Assembly (NCBI GenBank): GCA_023614405.1
Contig: CM042688.1
Coordinates: 375,831,331-375,895,330 of the forward strand
Length of the DNA stretch: 64,000 nt
From: Avena insularis
Lineage: Eukaryota; Streptophyta; Magnoliopsida; Poales; Poaceae
Direction of reading: 5' to 3'
A program made the position numbers and the translations under genes. This document shows positions 1 through 11,221 of the stretch, piece by piece (within the stretch, counting starts at the first letter, position 1; each line of letters opens with the position of its first letter). Under the pieces are notes generated by a model. It made no database searches. It was not told where the DNA came from and saw only the letters and a list, made by a program, of their open reading frames with translations.

Positions 1-2017
1 ATTAGCTTTGAGCTCTCATTGCCCTATAATAAGCATCTTGAGGTGATTAAGGTTAAAGTGACTCAAATATGAGTATATGCTTGACAAGCTATAAGTTGAA
101 AATCTCATGCCCCTTGCTTACGAGTACCGAACCTCATGCTACTCAACTTTAGTCACAAGTAAGTTCTTGTCATTGTAAGTACATGTGTATCATGGAGAAC
201 CGCCAATGGGGTACCCCTTGCCCCATGACACACGAGCTATCCCATATCAAAATGACAAGGCAACAGACAATGATCATCTCATCGCTCTTTTTATTTGCTA
301 TTTGCATAGGTTTTTATTGAGGATGCTTCACAGAATGCTCACTATGGTTATTCTGTAAGTTTCCACCATGATTAGGCATGGCTTAGGCTAGCCGCCCAGG
401 CGTTTCTCTAACACACATACAAACTCCATGAGCTTACAAGCTCCTCTTTTATTTCACACCGCCAACATCCATAAACAAAAGAACATGATATCAACTAAAT
501 AATAAGTGCAATGTTGAAAGCGTTCCCCATGATAACATGGTTCTGCTAATTCACAACTTATAAAGCGCAAGCATATAAGCAACATAGATGGACACAATGG
601 TTCAAGTTTATTAAGTGCAAGAAAATAAAGTGTGCCATCAAGTTCGTGAGAGCTTTACTAACTAATTTTCATATAACAAGCAAACATTTTTATTTGGAAG
701 AAAACAAAGCATAACAAATATGCAAGGAATAACAGTGATGCTAGTAGGTAGATATGGTGGACACTTTTTGACTTTTGGTTTTGGGGAGTTGGATGCACGT
801 GTAAAGTTATACTCAGCACAAGTGAATGCTAGCAATAGAAAGGGAGCGACAATCGAGAGAGAAGTAACTATCATAATCATGTTTGCGACAAAAAAAATTA
901 ATAGTGGCATTAAAGTGACAAAAGAACTCTGAGGAAAAATAAATCATTGAGGCTTAACTGACTTTTTTTTCAGCCATATACATGCGTGAGCATGTGCCAA
1001 GTCGATTCAAATAAAACATTCAGAGGAGGATACCACAATGTCATACCAAGTTATGAATAGAAAAATGCAAGCAAACATTCATATGAAATGTTACAAACTA
1101 TTAGTGGATTGGTACTGATCATAAGAGAGCAAGAACTACTAAGCATCCATTAAATAACATACACCTTACATGAACGGACTAAGTATGCCCACAATGATGA
1201 GTATATGTACAAAAATGAAAACAAATATAGTTCATACCAGGCTCTTACCACTCCTCGAGTTGTCATAAATCATCATTGCCTTTCACTTGTGTGACTTGAA
1301 TAATAAGATAAAACCAAAATCCAAGGAATCACTGAGGACCGCTAAACCCTACAACGAACTTTACAAAAGCAGAGAAGAACAACAAATATTTTTGGGTTTT
1401 CGATTTTTAAAGACAAGAACCAAAGGAAAGAGCGAACAAAGAAAAATCTTTTTGGGTTTTTCAAATAATAAAATCAAAGCTAAAAAGGATGAAGCAAACC
1501 AAGGCTAAAAGATAAAGAAGAAAATAAAGAGAAATAACGAAAATATTTTTGGCCTTTTGTGTTTTGGAAAGCAGAAACAAAGCAAGAACAAAAACTAAAA
1601 AGAAAGTGAAACATGGATATGCAAAGTACCAACAGAAAATGATATGTAGATGAATGTGATGTTGGTATACCTCCCCCAAGCTTAGCCTTGTGGCCTAAGT
1701 GGTGGTCAATCCCAAGCTGGCCAAGAAGGAGCGCCTCCATAATATGACGAAGAAGTGCCTTCATCGTCTGAACTTGAGGGCCCAACAGTAGTGTGCAGAG
1801 TAGTCGTAAGAGGGCGCATCCCCCTGGTGCTGCCCGTGGAAACCAAGCAAGCGGATCTACTCGTCCACATCCTCCTTGGAGCGCGACCATGGCATCCTGC
1901 ATATACTGAACAAAGTGTACTGTGGCAAGGGAATTTCCCTCTCATCTCCATCAGTAAACAACATCTTGTAAACTAAACTCTCTGTGCTAGAGTTAGCAGT
2001 AACAAAGTGATGTGTTT
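1..2017 (-). other. Untranslated 3' region of element A
   Basis: About 2 kb downstream (minus sense) of the ATHILA-like ORF. It is A/T-rich with only short chance frames. A purine tract on the minus strand near 1670-1683 (reads cctcccccaagc on the plus strand) resembles the internal purine tracts of Athila-type elements. No LTR, tRNA or other gene is visible. Confidence 0.5.
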
Positions 2018-2848
2018 TCATAGCAGCAGGATCAAGCCTTTGTGGGTCAACACATTATCATTAGGATCAACAGAAAGTTCCAAGGCAACCACCATGCGTG
2101 CAACAATAATGCCCCCATAAATGGGCCCTCTAGCAGCTAAGCGGCGAGCAATGAGAGAACCAAGATAATACTTGGTTTCATTATTAAGTGCAGCAGCAAG
2201 AAAAGCTAAATGATAATTAGAAATATTACTAGTGTTCTCCCTACCAAGAATTCTAGTGGCAAGATAGTAAGCAAAATATCTAAGAGCTGGGAGTTGAATG
2301 TTCCTGATCTTCCTGCGCTGAGTTGTGCGGTCATCATCATTTGTTACAGTTCGGTAGAGCTCCAGCAAATCAACGGGTCGACCTTGGATCTTCTTTAATG
2401 TCCCAGTCATGCCAATGCCTATAATGCTGCAAAATCTTTCCAATGACATGGTATTAGGCATATAATAGATTTTGAATGAAACAGTTGACCTATAAGGGGT
2501 GATAGTGGAAGTCAAACTTTCAACAAAAGTTTTGGTGAGCATGGCATATTGCTCACTCTCATCTTGCATGTAAGTGGTTAGACCAACCCTCTGAACGAGA
2601 AGTAAGAAATCATCAAGGATCCCTGTAGTTTGCAAAAAGGCAAAACAAGGGAAGGTAGATGGGTGAGAATCTCCCTCATTGCCAAAGCACGGTGCAATAA
2701 GATCTTCATTATATGATGGCCTAAATTGAGAAGCTGATATCGAAGGCCTTGCCCTCCTGGGTGTGTCTCTCTCAAATACTTCTCCAAAAGTGTGGTTGTT
2801 AATCTCTCCTTTTTTTTGAAATTTTAGACAGCAATCAAATGATTGCAA
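2018..2848 (-). CDS. ATHILA ORF-1-like protein of a Gypsy retrotransposon
   Basis: A 276-codon open frame in the position where Athila-lineage elements carry an extra, sometimes env-like, ORF after pol. I recognise the family from its C-terminal half: a segment around residues 170-180 (GRPVDLLELY), then LPALRYFAYYLATRILGREN, then a hydrophobic stretch where related proteins read 'ELFLLW', then a Gly-rich end (GPIYGGIIVARMV). No signal peptide or clear membrane anchor is seen, so an envelope role is not supported. The function of this family is not established. The frame is uninterrupted, unlike gag in the same element, and starts at the first ATG; a start further upstream is blocked by stops. 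Confidence 0.6.
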   Translation of the reverse strand: MQSFDCCLKFQKKGEINNHTFGEVFERDTPRRARPSISASQFRPSYNEDLIAPCFGNEGDSHPSTFPCFAFLQTTGILDDFLLLVQRVGLTTYMQDESEQYAMLTKTFVESLTSTITPYRSTVSFKIYYMPNTMSLERFCSIIGIGMTGTLKKIQGRPVDLLELYRTVTNDDDRTTQRRKIRNIQLPALRYFAYYLATRILGRENTSNISNYHLAFLAAALNNETKYYLGSLIARRLAARGPIYGGIIVARMVVALELSVDPNDNVLTHKGLILLL

Positions 2849-3653
2849 AGTGATTACATAATGAAAGGAACTACTTATAGGGACTTTTAAGAGGGCTAAA
2901 CATGAATCAAAACACTTTCTCTAAGCAAAGAACAAGCATGCAAGCGCACATAACCTGTCACCCACAGTAGAAAAATACTCAAGATATAATCCACCAATCA
3001 CAAATCTACTTGGACAAGCGGAGGAGTCACATACAGAAGAACAAATGCTCCAAATCTTAGCAGCAAAGTTGGGCTGAGTAAGGAGATCGAAAATCGCAAG
3101 AAATAACAGCAAGAACACATGTTTGAGCAATGAAATGGTGTTTTCTTGGGAGAGAGAAAGGAGTGGCATGTGGGAGAATAAGTGGAGGGCCAGGGTGGCC
3201 CACACCATGGCCAGGCGCGCCCCTGGTGTGGCCACGCCACCAGGTGGTGTGACTATCTAGTGGGGCCCCCTGGATCACTCCAGGTACCTCTTTGCCCCAT
3301 TTTTGGTGTAAAAATTTAATATGAATTTTCTAGAATTTTTTCGAGAAACTTTATTATTGAGAAATTTTCAGGTATTGATGAATGATTTTCTGGCAGAAAG
3401 ATGATTTTGGAATGATGCAAAAACAAAACTAAAACTTCAGAAGTTCTAAGACACTCTAATATGCAAGCAACTAGCAAATAGAAAAGTAAATAAGGTGAAA
3501 GCAAAAATTAAAATGGATAAAATAAAAGTGAGCAAGGATAATCATGGTGAAAACATTGTTTTGTTCATTAAAATCCCTTTGTTAACAAGGTTGATCAGGT
3601 CTTGCTACCAAAACAATTTTATATGAAGCAAAACTTTGCATTTCACTAAATGA
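2849..3653. other. Gap between protease and ATHILA-like ORF; RT and integrase absent
   Basis: Pol should continue through here with RT, RNase H and integrase, but no RT motif, RNase H motif or zinc-binding integrase motif appears in any frame. The stretch 3180-3290 is GC-rich and resembles the GC-rich part of the LTR at about 7490-7590 (both include a 'ccaggtggtgtg'-type core). The rest is A/T-rich. It looks like a pol deletion or a non-autonomous design. Confidence 0.5.
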
Positions 3654-4907
3654 TTATGTTACCTCAACCCTTATAGCAATAGTACTAATCATAAGAATTT
3701 CATAATTTTCTTGTGGTATGAGACAATATATTTCTCCAATGTTGATGCCTTTAATATTTTCAATTGAATTTAGGCCATAAGACTTATCAATCTTCTTGGG
3801 GAAAAATAAAGTGTGCTCCTTGTCATTAACATTAAAAGTTACCTTTCCTTGATTACAATTAATGACAGCACCTACAGGATTAAGAAAAGGTCTCCCAAGA
3901 ATAATAGACATATCATCATCTTTAGGAATTTCAAGCACAACAAAGTCAGTTAATATCAAGAAATTATGAGCCACTTGAACATGAACATCCTCACATATAC
4001 CAATAGGAATAGTAGTAGGTTTATCAGCCATTTGCAAAGATATGTCAGTTGGTATCAATTTTTCCAATTGAAGTCTCTTGTAGAGAGAAAAAGGCATAAC
4101 ACTAACTCCTGCTCCCAAATCACACAAAGCAGTTATAACATAATTAGTTTTAATAGAACATGGAAAAGTTGGAATCCCTAGGTCTCCAAGTTTCTTTGGA
4201 ACCTTACCATTGAAGGAATAACTGGCAAGTAAAGTAGAGATTTCGTCATTAGGAATCTTCCTTCTATTAGAGACAATATCCTTCATATACTTTGAATAGG
4301 GAGGATATTTAATAGCATCAGTCAAAGGAAATTGCAAAAATAAAGGTTTCATCCACTCACAAAACTTGTTATCGTGTTCTTCTTCCTTTGACTTGTGTTT
4401 CTTATCAGGAAAAGGCATTGGTTTTTGCACCCAAGGCTCTCTTTCACTACCATGTTTCTTAGCAACAAAATCTTCCGTAGTGTACTTAGTATTCTTAGTG
4501 TGCCTTTCAGGTTTTTCTTCAACTTCTTCTTTATCAGGAGCATCATTTTTATCATTACCACTTTCAGTTTCAGTATCAGAGATAGATATACTATTAGGAT
4601 CTTTAGCAGGTTCAGAAGATTCTACAACTGTTTTATGTTTCTTTTTCTTTCTCTTAGAGGAAGTACCACTATTTTCAATTCGTTCAGAATCCTGCTCAAT
4701 TCTTTTAGGATGCCCCTCAGGATATAGAGGATCCTGAGTGAAAGCACCACTCCTAGTTCTAATTTCATAAGCATGTTTTTCTTTAGAAGCATTAACTAGC
4801 AAATATTTTTGTACTTTAGTAAGCTGATCAATTTGAGTTTGAACCATTTGGAAATGTTTAACAAGTATTTTAACATTATTGGAGGTTCTTTCCACAATAT
4901 CTCTCAA
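3654..4907 (-). CDS. Gag-pol C-terminal part with retropepsin-like aspartic protease
   Basis: A 417-codon frame. Residues 1-170 are charged and low-complexity (Lys/Glu/Ser rich, including a poly-Lys run), typical of the linker between gag and protease. The protease core follows at about residues 230-370: ALCDLGAGVSVMPFSLYKRL carries the catalytic D-L-G-A variant of the usual D-S/T-G-A, and IILGRPFLNPVGAVI is the second conserved loop. The frame begins after a probable one-base shift near 4918-4925: codons just upstream of its first ATG continue sensibly from the frame ending at 4912. No RT follows. As retrotransposon pol it would process the element's own polyprotein. Confidence 0.75.
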   Translation of the reverse strand: MRDIVERTSNNVKILVKHFQMVQTQIDQLTKVQKYLLVNASKEKHAYEIRTRSGAFTQDPLYPEGHPKRIEQDSERIENSGTSSKRKKKKHKTVVESSEPAKDPNSISISDTETESGNDKNDAPDKEEVEEKPERHTKNTKYTTEDFVAKKHGSEREPWVQKPMPFPDKKHKSKEEEHDNKFCEWMKPLFLQFPLTDAIKYPPYSKYMKDIVSNRRKIPNDEISTLLASYSFNGKVPKKLGDLGIPTFPCSIKTNYVITALCDLGAGVSVMPFSLYKRLQLEKLIPTDISLQMADKPTTIPIGICEDVHVQVAHNFLILTDFVVLEIPKDDDMSIILGRPFLNPVGAVINCNQGKVTFNVNDKEHTLFFPKKIDKSYGLNSIENIKGINIGEIYCLIPQENYEILMISTIAIRVEVT

Positions 4908-4911
4908 CTCA

Positions 4912-5301
4912 TCAATAGCTCGAGTTTTCCATTAAATGATACTGTACCCTTTTATTAAAATTATCTTCCTTAACAACAAAGATATCAAATTCTTCTAAGC
5001 ATTGATCAGGAGGTTTAGAATAAGGAATATCACCTTCATCAAAATGTTGGAGAGAGTGTACCTCAATAGTGGATGAGTGGGATATTGGCTTACATAACTC
5101 TTCTATAGGAGGTAGATTCTTCACATCTTCAGATTTAATACCCTTTTCCTTAAGACATTTCTTAGCCTCCTTCATCGCTTCATCATTTAGTTCAATCACT
5201 CCCCTCTTCTTTGGTGTTGGTGTTGGCTCAGGCACAGTTGACTCAGGTGTAGTTGACTCAGGTGAAGTCCAGTCATCATAATTCTTGCTTATTTTAGCCA
5301 T
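4912..5301 (-). pseudogene. Gag-pol linker segment, frameshifted from the protease frame
   Basis: This 129-codon frame (starts MAKISKNYDDW) is Pro/Glu/Ser/Thr rich and matches the linker that precedes the protease in Athila-like elements. It ends four bases before the protease frame, which is in a different register. The sensible reading switches frame near 4918-4925, so a single-base indel probably separates two parts of one ancestral polyprotein. The first ATG here is probably internal to the original protein. Confidence 0.55.
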
Positions 5302-6321
5302 TAATTCCTCAGCTTATTTGGGAGTTCTCTTCCTGAAAACATAATCAGCAAAACTATATATCCAGGTATGTACTAGATTCATCAGTTAGTCCATTATAAT
5401 ATATATCAAGAAGCTCATTTTTAGGTAGTGGACATCTAGGCTGTGCGTGAATCAAAGCACAAAACCTTGCCCATGATTCAGGCAATTTCTCCTCTTCTTC
5501 CTGCTTAAAATCAAAAAGTTCCTGCAAATGGCATGTCGAGAACTAGGAGGGAAATATTTCTGAAAGAAAATATCAATCAAGCAATCAGGGCTATCAATAG
5601 ATCCAGGAGGTAAATTATTGAACCAAGCTTCAGCTTCTCCTTTTAGTGAAAAAGGGAAAATTTTAGCAACAAAGTAGGCGCGCATCTTAATATCATCAGA
5701 AAATAAGCCACTCATGGTAGAAAGCTTAGTCATATGTGCTACAACACTTTCATTTTTAGTCCCACAAAAAGGTTCTTTTTCAAAAATGGTTATGTAAGAT
5801 AAATCAAGAGAGAAATCATAATCCTTATTTTTAATGTTTATGGATGATGTAGCAAACTTAGCATTAGGAGATAATTTAGGTTTAACAGTACATCTCTCAG
5901 GACGACTCTTAATAGCACTTGTACCATTAGTGTTTTGACATTCTTGAATACATTCATCAGTCATTTCAATATGACTGTCATACAGATCATAGCTCTCTCT
6001 AGACTTAGGTGAACTAATAGGTGTAGCAGTATCTTCATTAGGAGTTTCAGTGTTTCCAACTATAGTTCTAGCAATTGTAGCATCTAGGAACGAACCTAAT
6101 GAACCACTCTCATCAAACACAGTAGAAGTAGCATCATAGGCATCAGAAGCAATTTAAGATTCAGCAGAAGTAGCACTATGTGTAGCATGTGTATGTGGTG
6201 GTGGTGTAAGGAGCTTACTCATCACATATGGTGAATCAAGAGCAACAGAGGTGTTTAGAACTGTACCTCTCCTTGTAGTGGATGGTAATATAGGAACTTT
6301 TCCATCACGAGATTTACCCAT
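5302..6321 (-). pseudogene. Retrotransposon gag protein, broken
   Basis: The reading starts at an ATG ending at 6321 (MGKSRDGKVPIL), 60 bases inside the primer site, as expected for gag. A TAA near 6154-6156 interrupts it after about 55 codons. The frame then reopens for 222 codons (6120-5452). The gag core is visible there: a segment around FCGTKNESVVAHMTKL and then LKGEAEAWFNNLPPGSI followed by FFQKYFPPS, the usual capsid-type pattern W-F-x-x-L-P-x-x-S-I of Gypsy gag. The end runs into frame-shifted sequence before 5301. The product would form the virus-like particle. Confidence 0.7.
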
Positions 6322-6380
6322 GATGAATGGATAACAGCGAACAATAGTGATTCCAAGTGAAATTTATAAATAGAGCTATG

Positions 6381-6399
6381 CTCCCCGGCAATGTTGCCA
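6381..6399 (-). other. Primer binding site, tRNA-Asp type, degenerate
   Basis: The minus strand reads TGGCAACATTGCCGGGGAG. A perfect match to the plant tRNA-Asp(GUC) 3' end would be TGGCGCCGTTGCCGGGGA. It sits 11 bases inside the LTR edge, matching the position of a (-) strand primer site. Confidence 0.7.
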
Positions 6400-6410
6400 G
6401 AAAATAGTCT

Positions 6411-7788
6411 TGATGACCCACAAGTATAAGGGATCACAACAGTCTTCGAGGGAAGTAAAACCCAAATTATTGATTCGACACAAGGGGATCCAAAGAATAT
6501 TTATAAGCCTTAACAACTGAGTTGTCAATTCAACTGCACCTGGAAACAATCTTGCTCGTCGTAGTTTATCAGTAGCGATAGTTTTGTAGTAGAAATAGCA
6601 AAGTAATAGAAGTAGAAAAATAAAGACAGTAGTAACAATTACAGTAAATAGTAGAATTAAATCGCGGTAGGCATAGGGATGGATGGACAGGCGTTGCATG
6701 GGCAAGACAATTCATGTAACGATCAAGACATAGGGCAATTGCAGATAAATAAGATAAATCATCGAAGTACTAAATAATCATAGGCATGTGTTCCATATAT
6801 AGTCATACGTGCTCGTAATGAGAACTTGCACAACATCTTTTGTCCTGCCAGCCTGTTGCAGCGGGGCCTCAATGGAATCTACTCGTAATTAAGGTGCTCC
6901 TTTTAATAGAGCACCAGCACAAAGCGCTAACACTCCGTGAACACACGTGATCCTCACATCATATCCATCCCCTCTAGTTATCCCGATATTTTTCACTTTG
7001 GGGCCTTGGGTTCCGGACAATAATGTGTGTATACAACTTGCAGGTAAGATCATAAACAATACTATCATCATGAATCAATAACATGTCCAGATCTGAAATC
7101 GTGTCACTCGGGCCCTAGTGACAAGCATTAAGCATAACAAGTTGCAACAATGTCAAAAACCACTAACAATAGATACTAGGCACCATGCCCTAACAATCTG
7201 ATGCAATTACATGAAGGTTCTCATCCAATCCCTACCACCCCCCTAGCCTACTGTGGGGATTACTCACTCATGGATGGGGGAATCATGGATGGTTGATGGA
7301 GAAGCGTTCGTGATGATGGCGATGATCTCCTCCAGTTCCCCGTCTCGACAGGGTGCTAGAATGGAGTTTCTAGTTCCGAATTGCGGTTTTTGGTGGTGGC
7401 GGCGCAACGGAACTCTATCTAAAAAAACGTCGAACCCTCCGGTATTTTTAGGTCATAGGGTTTATGTAGGCGAAAGGAGAGGTCGAAGCGGAGACCGAGG
7501 CGGCCACACCACCTCCTGGCGCGGCCTGGCCTGGCCCGTGCCACTAGGTGGTGTGGGCCCCTCATGGCCCCTCTCCGTCTCGTCTTCTAGCTCCATGAGT
7601 CTTTTGGTAAAATAGGAGTTTTGTGATATTTTCCAGGATTTTTCCTGAAAGTTGATTTCCTGCACAAAAATGAGACACCAAAGCAATTCTGCTAAAAACA
7701 GCGTTAGTCCGCATTAGTTGTATCCACAAACTAGAGAAGAAACAATAGTAAAAGTGTTCGGAAAAGTAGATACGTTTGGTACGTATCA
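6411..7788 (-). repeat. 5' LTR of element A
   Basis: On the plus strand it begins tgatgacccacaagtataag and ends acgtatca, giving TG...CA ends over 1378 bp. The adjoining primer site at 6381-6399 fixes which end is inner. The start and end resemble LTRs I recall from Triticeae Gypsy elements. A GC-rich block at about 7490-7590 lies in the second half. Short frames inside it are not genes. Confidence 0.75.
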
Positions 7789-9123
7789 GTAGACTTCTTC
7801 TTGTCCGCCTCTAAGGTGGCAGTGGATTTCTTGGAGACTCCACTCTACGATTTCTTCTTCTTATTTCCCTCGGTAGCAGCGTTAGAGGTGGAGCTCTTCC
7901 GCTTTCACGTTGTTAGAGCTGGATGATCCTTCAGCTTGGGATCATAGACCTGGGAGGCCATCTGATCCGCCACCAAGGTCACCAGCTGTAAGAAAAAGGA
8001 GTGTTAGATTGGTGACTTCAAGACAGAGAAACCTTAGAGTGTATGTAACAAGCAACAAAGGTATCCTGTGCATAGATCTATAAAGTTGCTAAGTACAAGG
8101 ATGCTGTTGGGAGAGAGATTATGGGGAAGTACCTAGAAATAATGAAGGACGTAGAGGAAGAAGTTGGAGACTGCCAGGCTTATGCCACGTACCGGCTGAG
8201 CTTTGAGGTACACCTTCTCCCCGGCCTGGGGATAAGGAGTCACCTCGCCGACTGGTGCCGGTCACCAGACCAAACCCTACGTCGTGGGGAGATACCCCTT
8301 GGTGACGAGTTCTTGCAGATCTTCGACGGAGAGGTCAGAGCCCCTCCACACTCTCTTGTGGGAATCACTTTCTTCTTCTGTAGCGTTTGGCGCCGCCCGT
8401 CTTTGGTCACCACTGGTGGTTTCCACCACGGCGGAGGTAGGGACGACGACCCCCTCGGATGGGATAGTCACTCCCTGGGATGGCTCCATTTAAGCATCGG
8501 GAGTCGCCGCCGTTGAGGGACCAGGGCTGCTGGAGGCCATTGTGCAGATAGAGGAAGGTGGCGGGGGTAGGACGCTCTGGTTAGGGTTTTCCATCGAAAA
8601 GCTTGAATGGTCACGCGGCTGGAGGAAGACGAAGGCGCAGGGAAGAATGCGGGTAAAAGTTAAAGCCTAAGCCATAGTTAATATATATACCTAGCATCAA
8701 GATTCGTGCAGAAAGATCCAACAGATGAAGTGTTGCTGACGTGGAGATGAGCATGGGAGGTAATTTCTCCACTTCCTCCGTCTTTGCCGCTTTAACGTTT
8801 AAGATTTTGCGCACACAAAAATAGCTAATGATTAATTCACTGCCTTCTGTGAGTTTCGAGGTAGCGTAGGCTGTAGCCTATGTCATCTTCTGACCGTTGT
8901 AGTGGAGAGGTCACATCTGAAGATTCCATCAAAGACGGAATATATCTGTCTCTGGAAGCGAAGATTCAAAGAATCTCTGGCTACATTACAAAGACGGAGA
9001 GTACTGTAGGGTTCTTCAGGATAACTTCGAGATATTGCTTGACGGATTGCCGACATCATCTAGATAGAGCATTCAAGCCCAATGGGCAAGTCGACACAAG
9101 ATCTCAAAGTCCTCTGGGGCTAC
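7789..9123. other. Worn Gypsy-related sequence, including an N-terminal ORF fragment at 8130-8516 (-)
   Basis: Minus-strand reading of 8516-8130 gives a patchy protein with a short conserved-looking core (VWRGSDLSVEDLQELVTKGY) followed, after a stop, by GEVTPYPQAGEKVYL. I recall this pair of segments from the N-terminal ORFs of large grass Gypsy elements. Further minus-strand pieces near 7920-7990 (ADQMASQVYDPKL) fit the same kind of protein. Stops and frameshifts are frequent. The last part, 8830-9123, leads into an LTR on the plus strand, so two elements of opposite polarity may meet here. Boundaries are not determinable by eye. Confidence 0.4.
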
Positions 9124-9602
9124 TGTTGGGGATATGCTAAATGGGTATCATCATAGCATGTCTGTAATCAGGCTAACCCGCATGGCCCACAGTTGGTAGC
9201 ATGGCCCATAGCCTGCTGGGCGGCCTAGTTAGACGGATCCAGAAGGGAGGTCCATGCCGGATGAAGGAAGGCTACGTAGGAGTCACCGACATACTCGGAG
9301 CCTTGGAGTACAACACACAAAGACTAGTTAGTATTAGTGTAGGACTCTTTACCTTGTCCGGCAAGGTTCTTTTCCTGTAACCCTAAGTTCTGGTGCCTTT
9401 ATAAGCCGGACCTATTGGAGCCTTTAGGACACAACGTCATATACGATACACAACACCCTCGCACATCGAACCAATCTCTGTAACGCAGCGTACTGCTGTT
9501 ATAGTGATTTATAGAAGGAGTAGAGTTCCGCCACCATTGTGGGACTTGAACCTAGGTAAGCTGTTTTACCTCGTACCCACGAACTCTCCGCCTTACCCCA
9601 CA
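9124..9602 (+). repeat. Solo or 3' LTR of a retrotransposon
   Basis: A purine-rich tract (cctctggggctac) ends at 9123 and the sequence then starts tgttggggatatg, the usual polypurine tract plus LTR start. A TATA-like element (tttataag, 9398-9405) lies about 275 bp in and could be the LTR promoter. The right end is placed at a 'ccccaca' near 9602, but no target duplication is evident, so this end is uncertain. Confidence 0.45.
9398..9405 (+). promoter_or_regulatory. TATA-like box in the LTR at 9124
   Basis: The sequence tttataag lies in a CG-rich context, a plausible LTR core promoter position. The support is by motif and placement only. Confidence 0.3.
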
Positions 9603-9774
9603 TCTCTAAACACGCTCTGTGAGGACACCTCTATGGCTTACTCATCAGCAATACCACAATAGCCACATAACGTTTTTGTTATAGGATATTTACTAGAAAC
9701 TCTGGACTTGGAATCATCAGCATAGCCTCCAAGCCCTCCTGGTATCTCTCGCGCATCATTACTGAGGAAGGCTG

Positions 9775-11221
9775 TTGGACTATCTAATAATTATTTTTAA
9801 TCAGTTGAAAATGTTTGACCATTTGTGCCACCACGTATTCAACGGACGTGAGGTTTCAAGTATGCATCCACCAATGAGAACTACTAGTACCAGTGCACAT
9901 CGCATTAGAAAAGTTCCCGAGGTTGCCACTACACATCCACCATACATGGATGCTGAGGAGCCTGATACTACTGATTTCAAAATGCCTTCACATGCACATA
10001 CATCCTCTTCATCTCGATTGCCTCCAAAAGCACCTCAAAAGTCTAAGTACAAACAAAAACCACTCCGTGACCCGCTTCTACATACGTCAGTGGTTGCACC
10101 ACCATGGCCAATAAGAGCTGGTGAAAACCAAACACCTGCAGAACAACGTCGCTACACACATGTGAGTATTATATAACACACCAGATAGATTCATTTTCAA
10201 AAGCAGCACAACCTATTGTTTTCCCACAGTACAAGTTACACATTCATAACAGTTTAGAATTACACTTCTGAGAAATACAAGTGCAAAAAGTTTTATTATA
10301 TACTTTCAGTTCAATATTTGGTTGTCTAGAAGTGCAAAGTACAATTTCACATTAGTCCCGTTTTGTAAGTTTTAGCAGTACAAATATGAAAAAGGTTTTC
10401 GGAAAGCACGTCTGTATCTTACATGAATAAAAAAAAGTACATGTTATGATTTCCAACAGAGCATATCCTATAGCCATCTAAATGTACTAATTAGGTTATT
10501 CGTTTTAATTTGCAGAAACCTGATCTTCGTGATTACCTTATACTAACATTGGGGATGGTATTCAAGAATTTTGAGGAGGCCAGGGTGTTCTACAACAGAT
10601 ATGCCCGTCATACAGGTTTTGGAACCAAATTTGGACAGAAACTTGATCAACCAGTAAGTACTGTACTTTATTATTTATTCAAACAAGAAGTACATCATAC
10701 GAATTAATGTGTTAGCTTAAAAAATAGAATGTATAACAGTTTGACATCAATGGAAAGAAACAGTACAAACAACATGTTGACATCAGTTGTGCAAATACAC
10801 TACACTTTCACTACAGTTCTGATTTTTTTACCTCATTACTTATGCGCAAAAACATCATGATAAAAATGTGCACGAGGGCGATGAACTCAAAAATGGATAA
10901 AGTTGCAGACGTCTAGAAGCTATTGTCCTTCTTTGGGGAAATGAATGGAATAAACAAAGAATTCTTCTTTAACTTCGAACTAGACAAGGAGAAGCATATA
11001 AAGAACATATTCTAGGCAAATGCAAGCTATAGGAGTGCTTACCAGGATTTCGGTGACTGCATAACTTTTGACACAACCTATAGAACAAATCAATGTGTAA
11101 TGCATCTTGGAGTTTTTGTCGGAGTCAACCACCATCTCCAGTCAGCAATTTTTGCTTACACACTAATCAGGGATGAAAGCAAAGAGTCTTTTGCTTGGAT
11201 TTTTCAAACCTTCTTGAAGTG
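9775..11221 (+). pseudogene. FAR1/FHY3-like (MULE-type) transposase gene, 5' part
   Basis: Three exon-like blocks are seen. The first (9775-10161) is Pro/Ser/Thr rich and ends at a gtgagt donor. The second (10516-10653) follows a tttgcag acceptor, is in phase with the first and carries the start of the FAR1 DNA-binding domain (GMVFKNFEEARVFYNRYA); it ends at gtaagt. The third (about 10860-11221) carries the MULE transposase start: FFFNFELDKEKHIKNIF, a stop, then DCITFDTTY, whose D is the likely first catalytic Asp, and FVGVNHH. Two nonsense codons (near 10914 and 11014) make it a pseudogene. It is cut at 11221 by retrotransposon B and resumes at 52944. The coding text joins sensibly across the insertion. 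Confidence 0.75.
11217..11221. repeat. Target-site duplication (left) of element B
   Basis: The pentamer aagtg directly abuts the LTR start at 11222 and recurs at 52944-52948 after the other LTR. A perfect 5-bp duplication shows both LTRs belong to one insertion. Confidence 0.9.

Larger units (their letters stand above)
1..7788 (-). mobile_element. Athila-like Gypsy LTR retrotransposon A, truncated by window edge
   Basis: Read on the minus strand, the order is 5' LTR (7788-6411), a primer site resembling the tRNA-Asp 3' end, gag, protease, a gap where RT, RNase H and integrase should be, an ATHILA-ORF-like protein, then a long untranslated 3' region. The 3' LTR is not in the window. The tRNA-Asp-type primer site and the extra ORF after pol are Athila-lineage traits. 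With no recognisable RT or integrase, this copy would depend on another element to move. The 5 bases after the LTR (7789-7793, gtaga) are the candidate target duplication, but the partner lies outside. Family names such as Sabrina would need a TREP search. Confidence 0.8.

Noticed and set aside
2018..2848. Viral envelope protein
   Set aside because: No signal peptide, transmembrane anchor or glycoprotein pattern is visible; it fits the ATHILA ORF family better.
3180..3540. An internal LTR of element A
   Set aside because: Only a GC-rich block resembles the LTR at 7490-7590; there are no TG/CA ends or primer site, so it is not called as an LTR.
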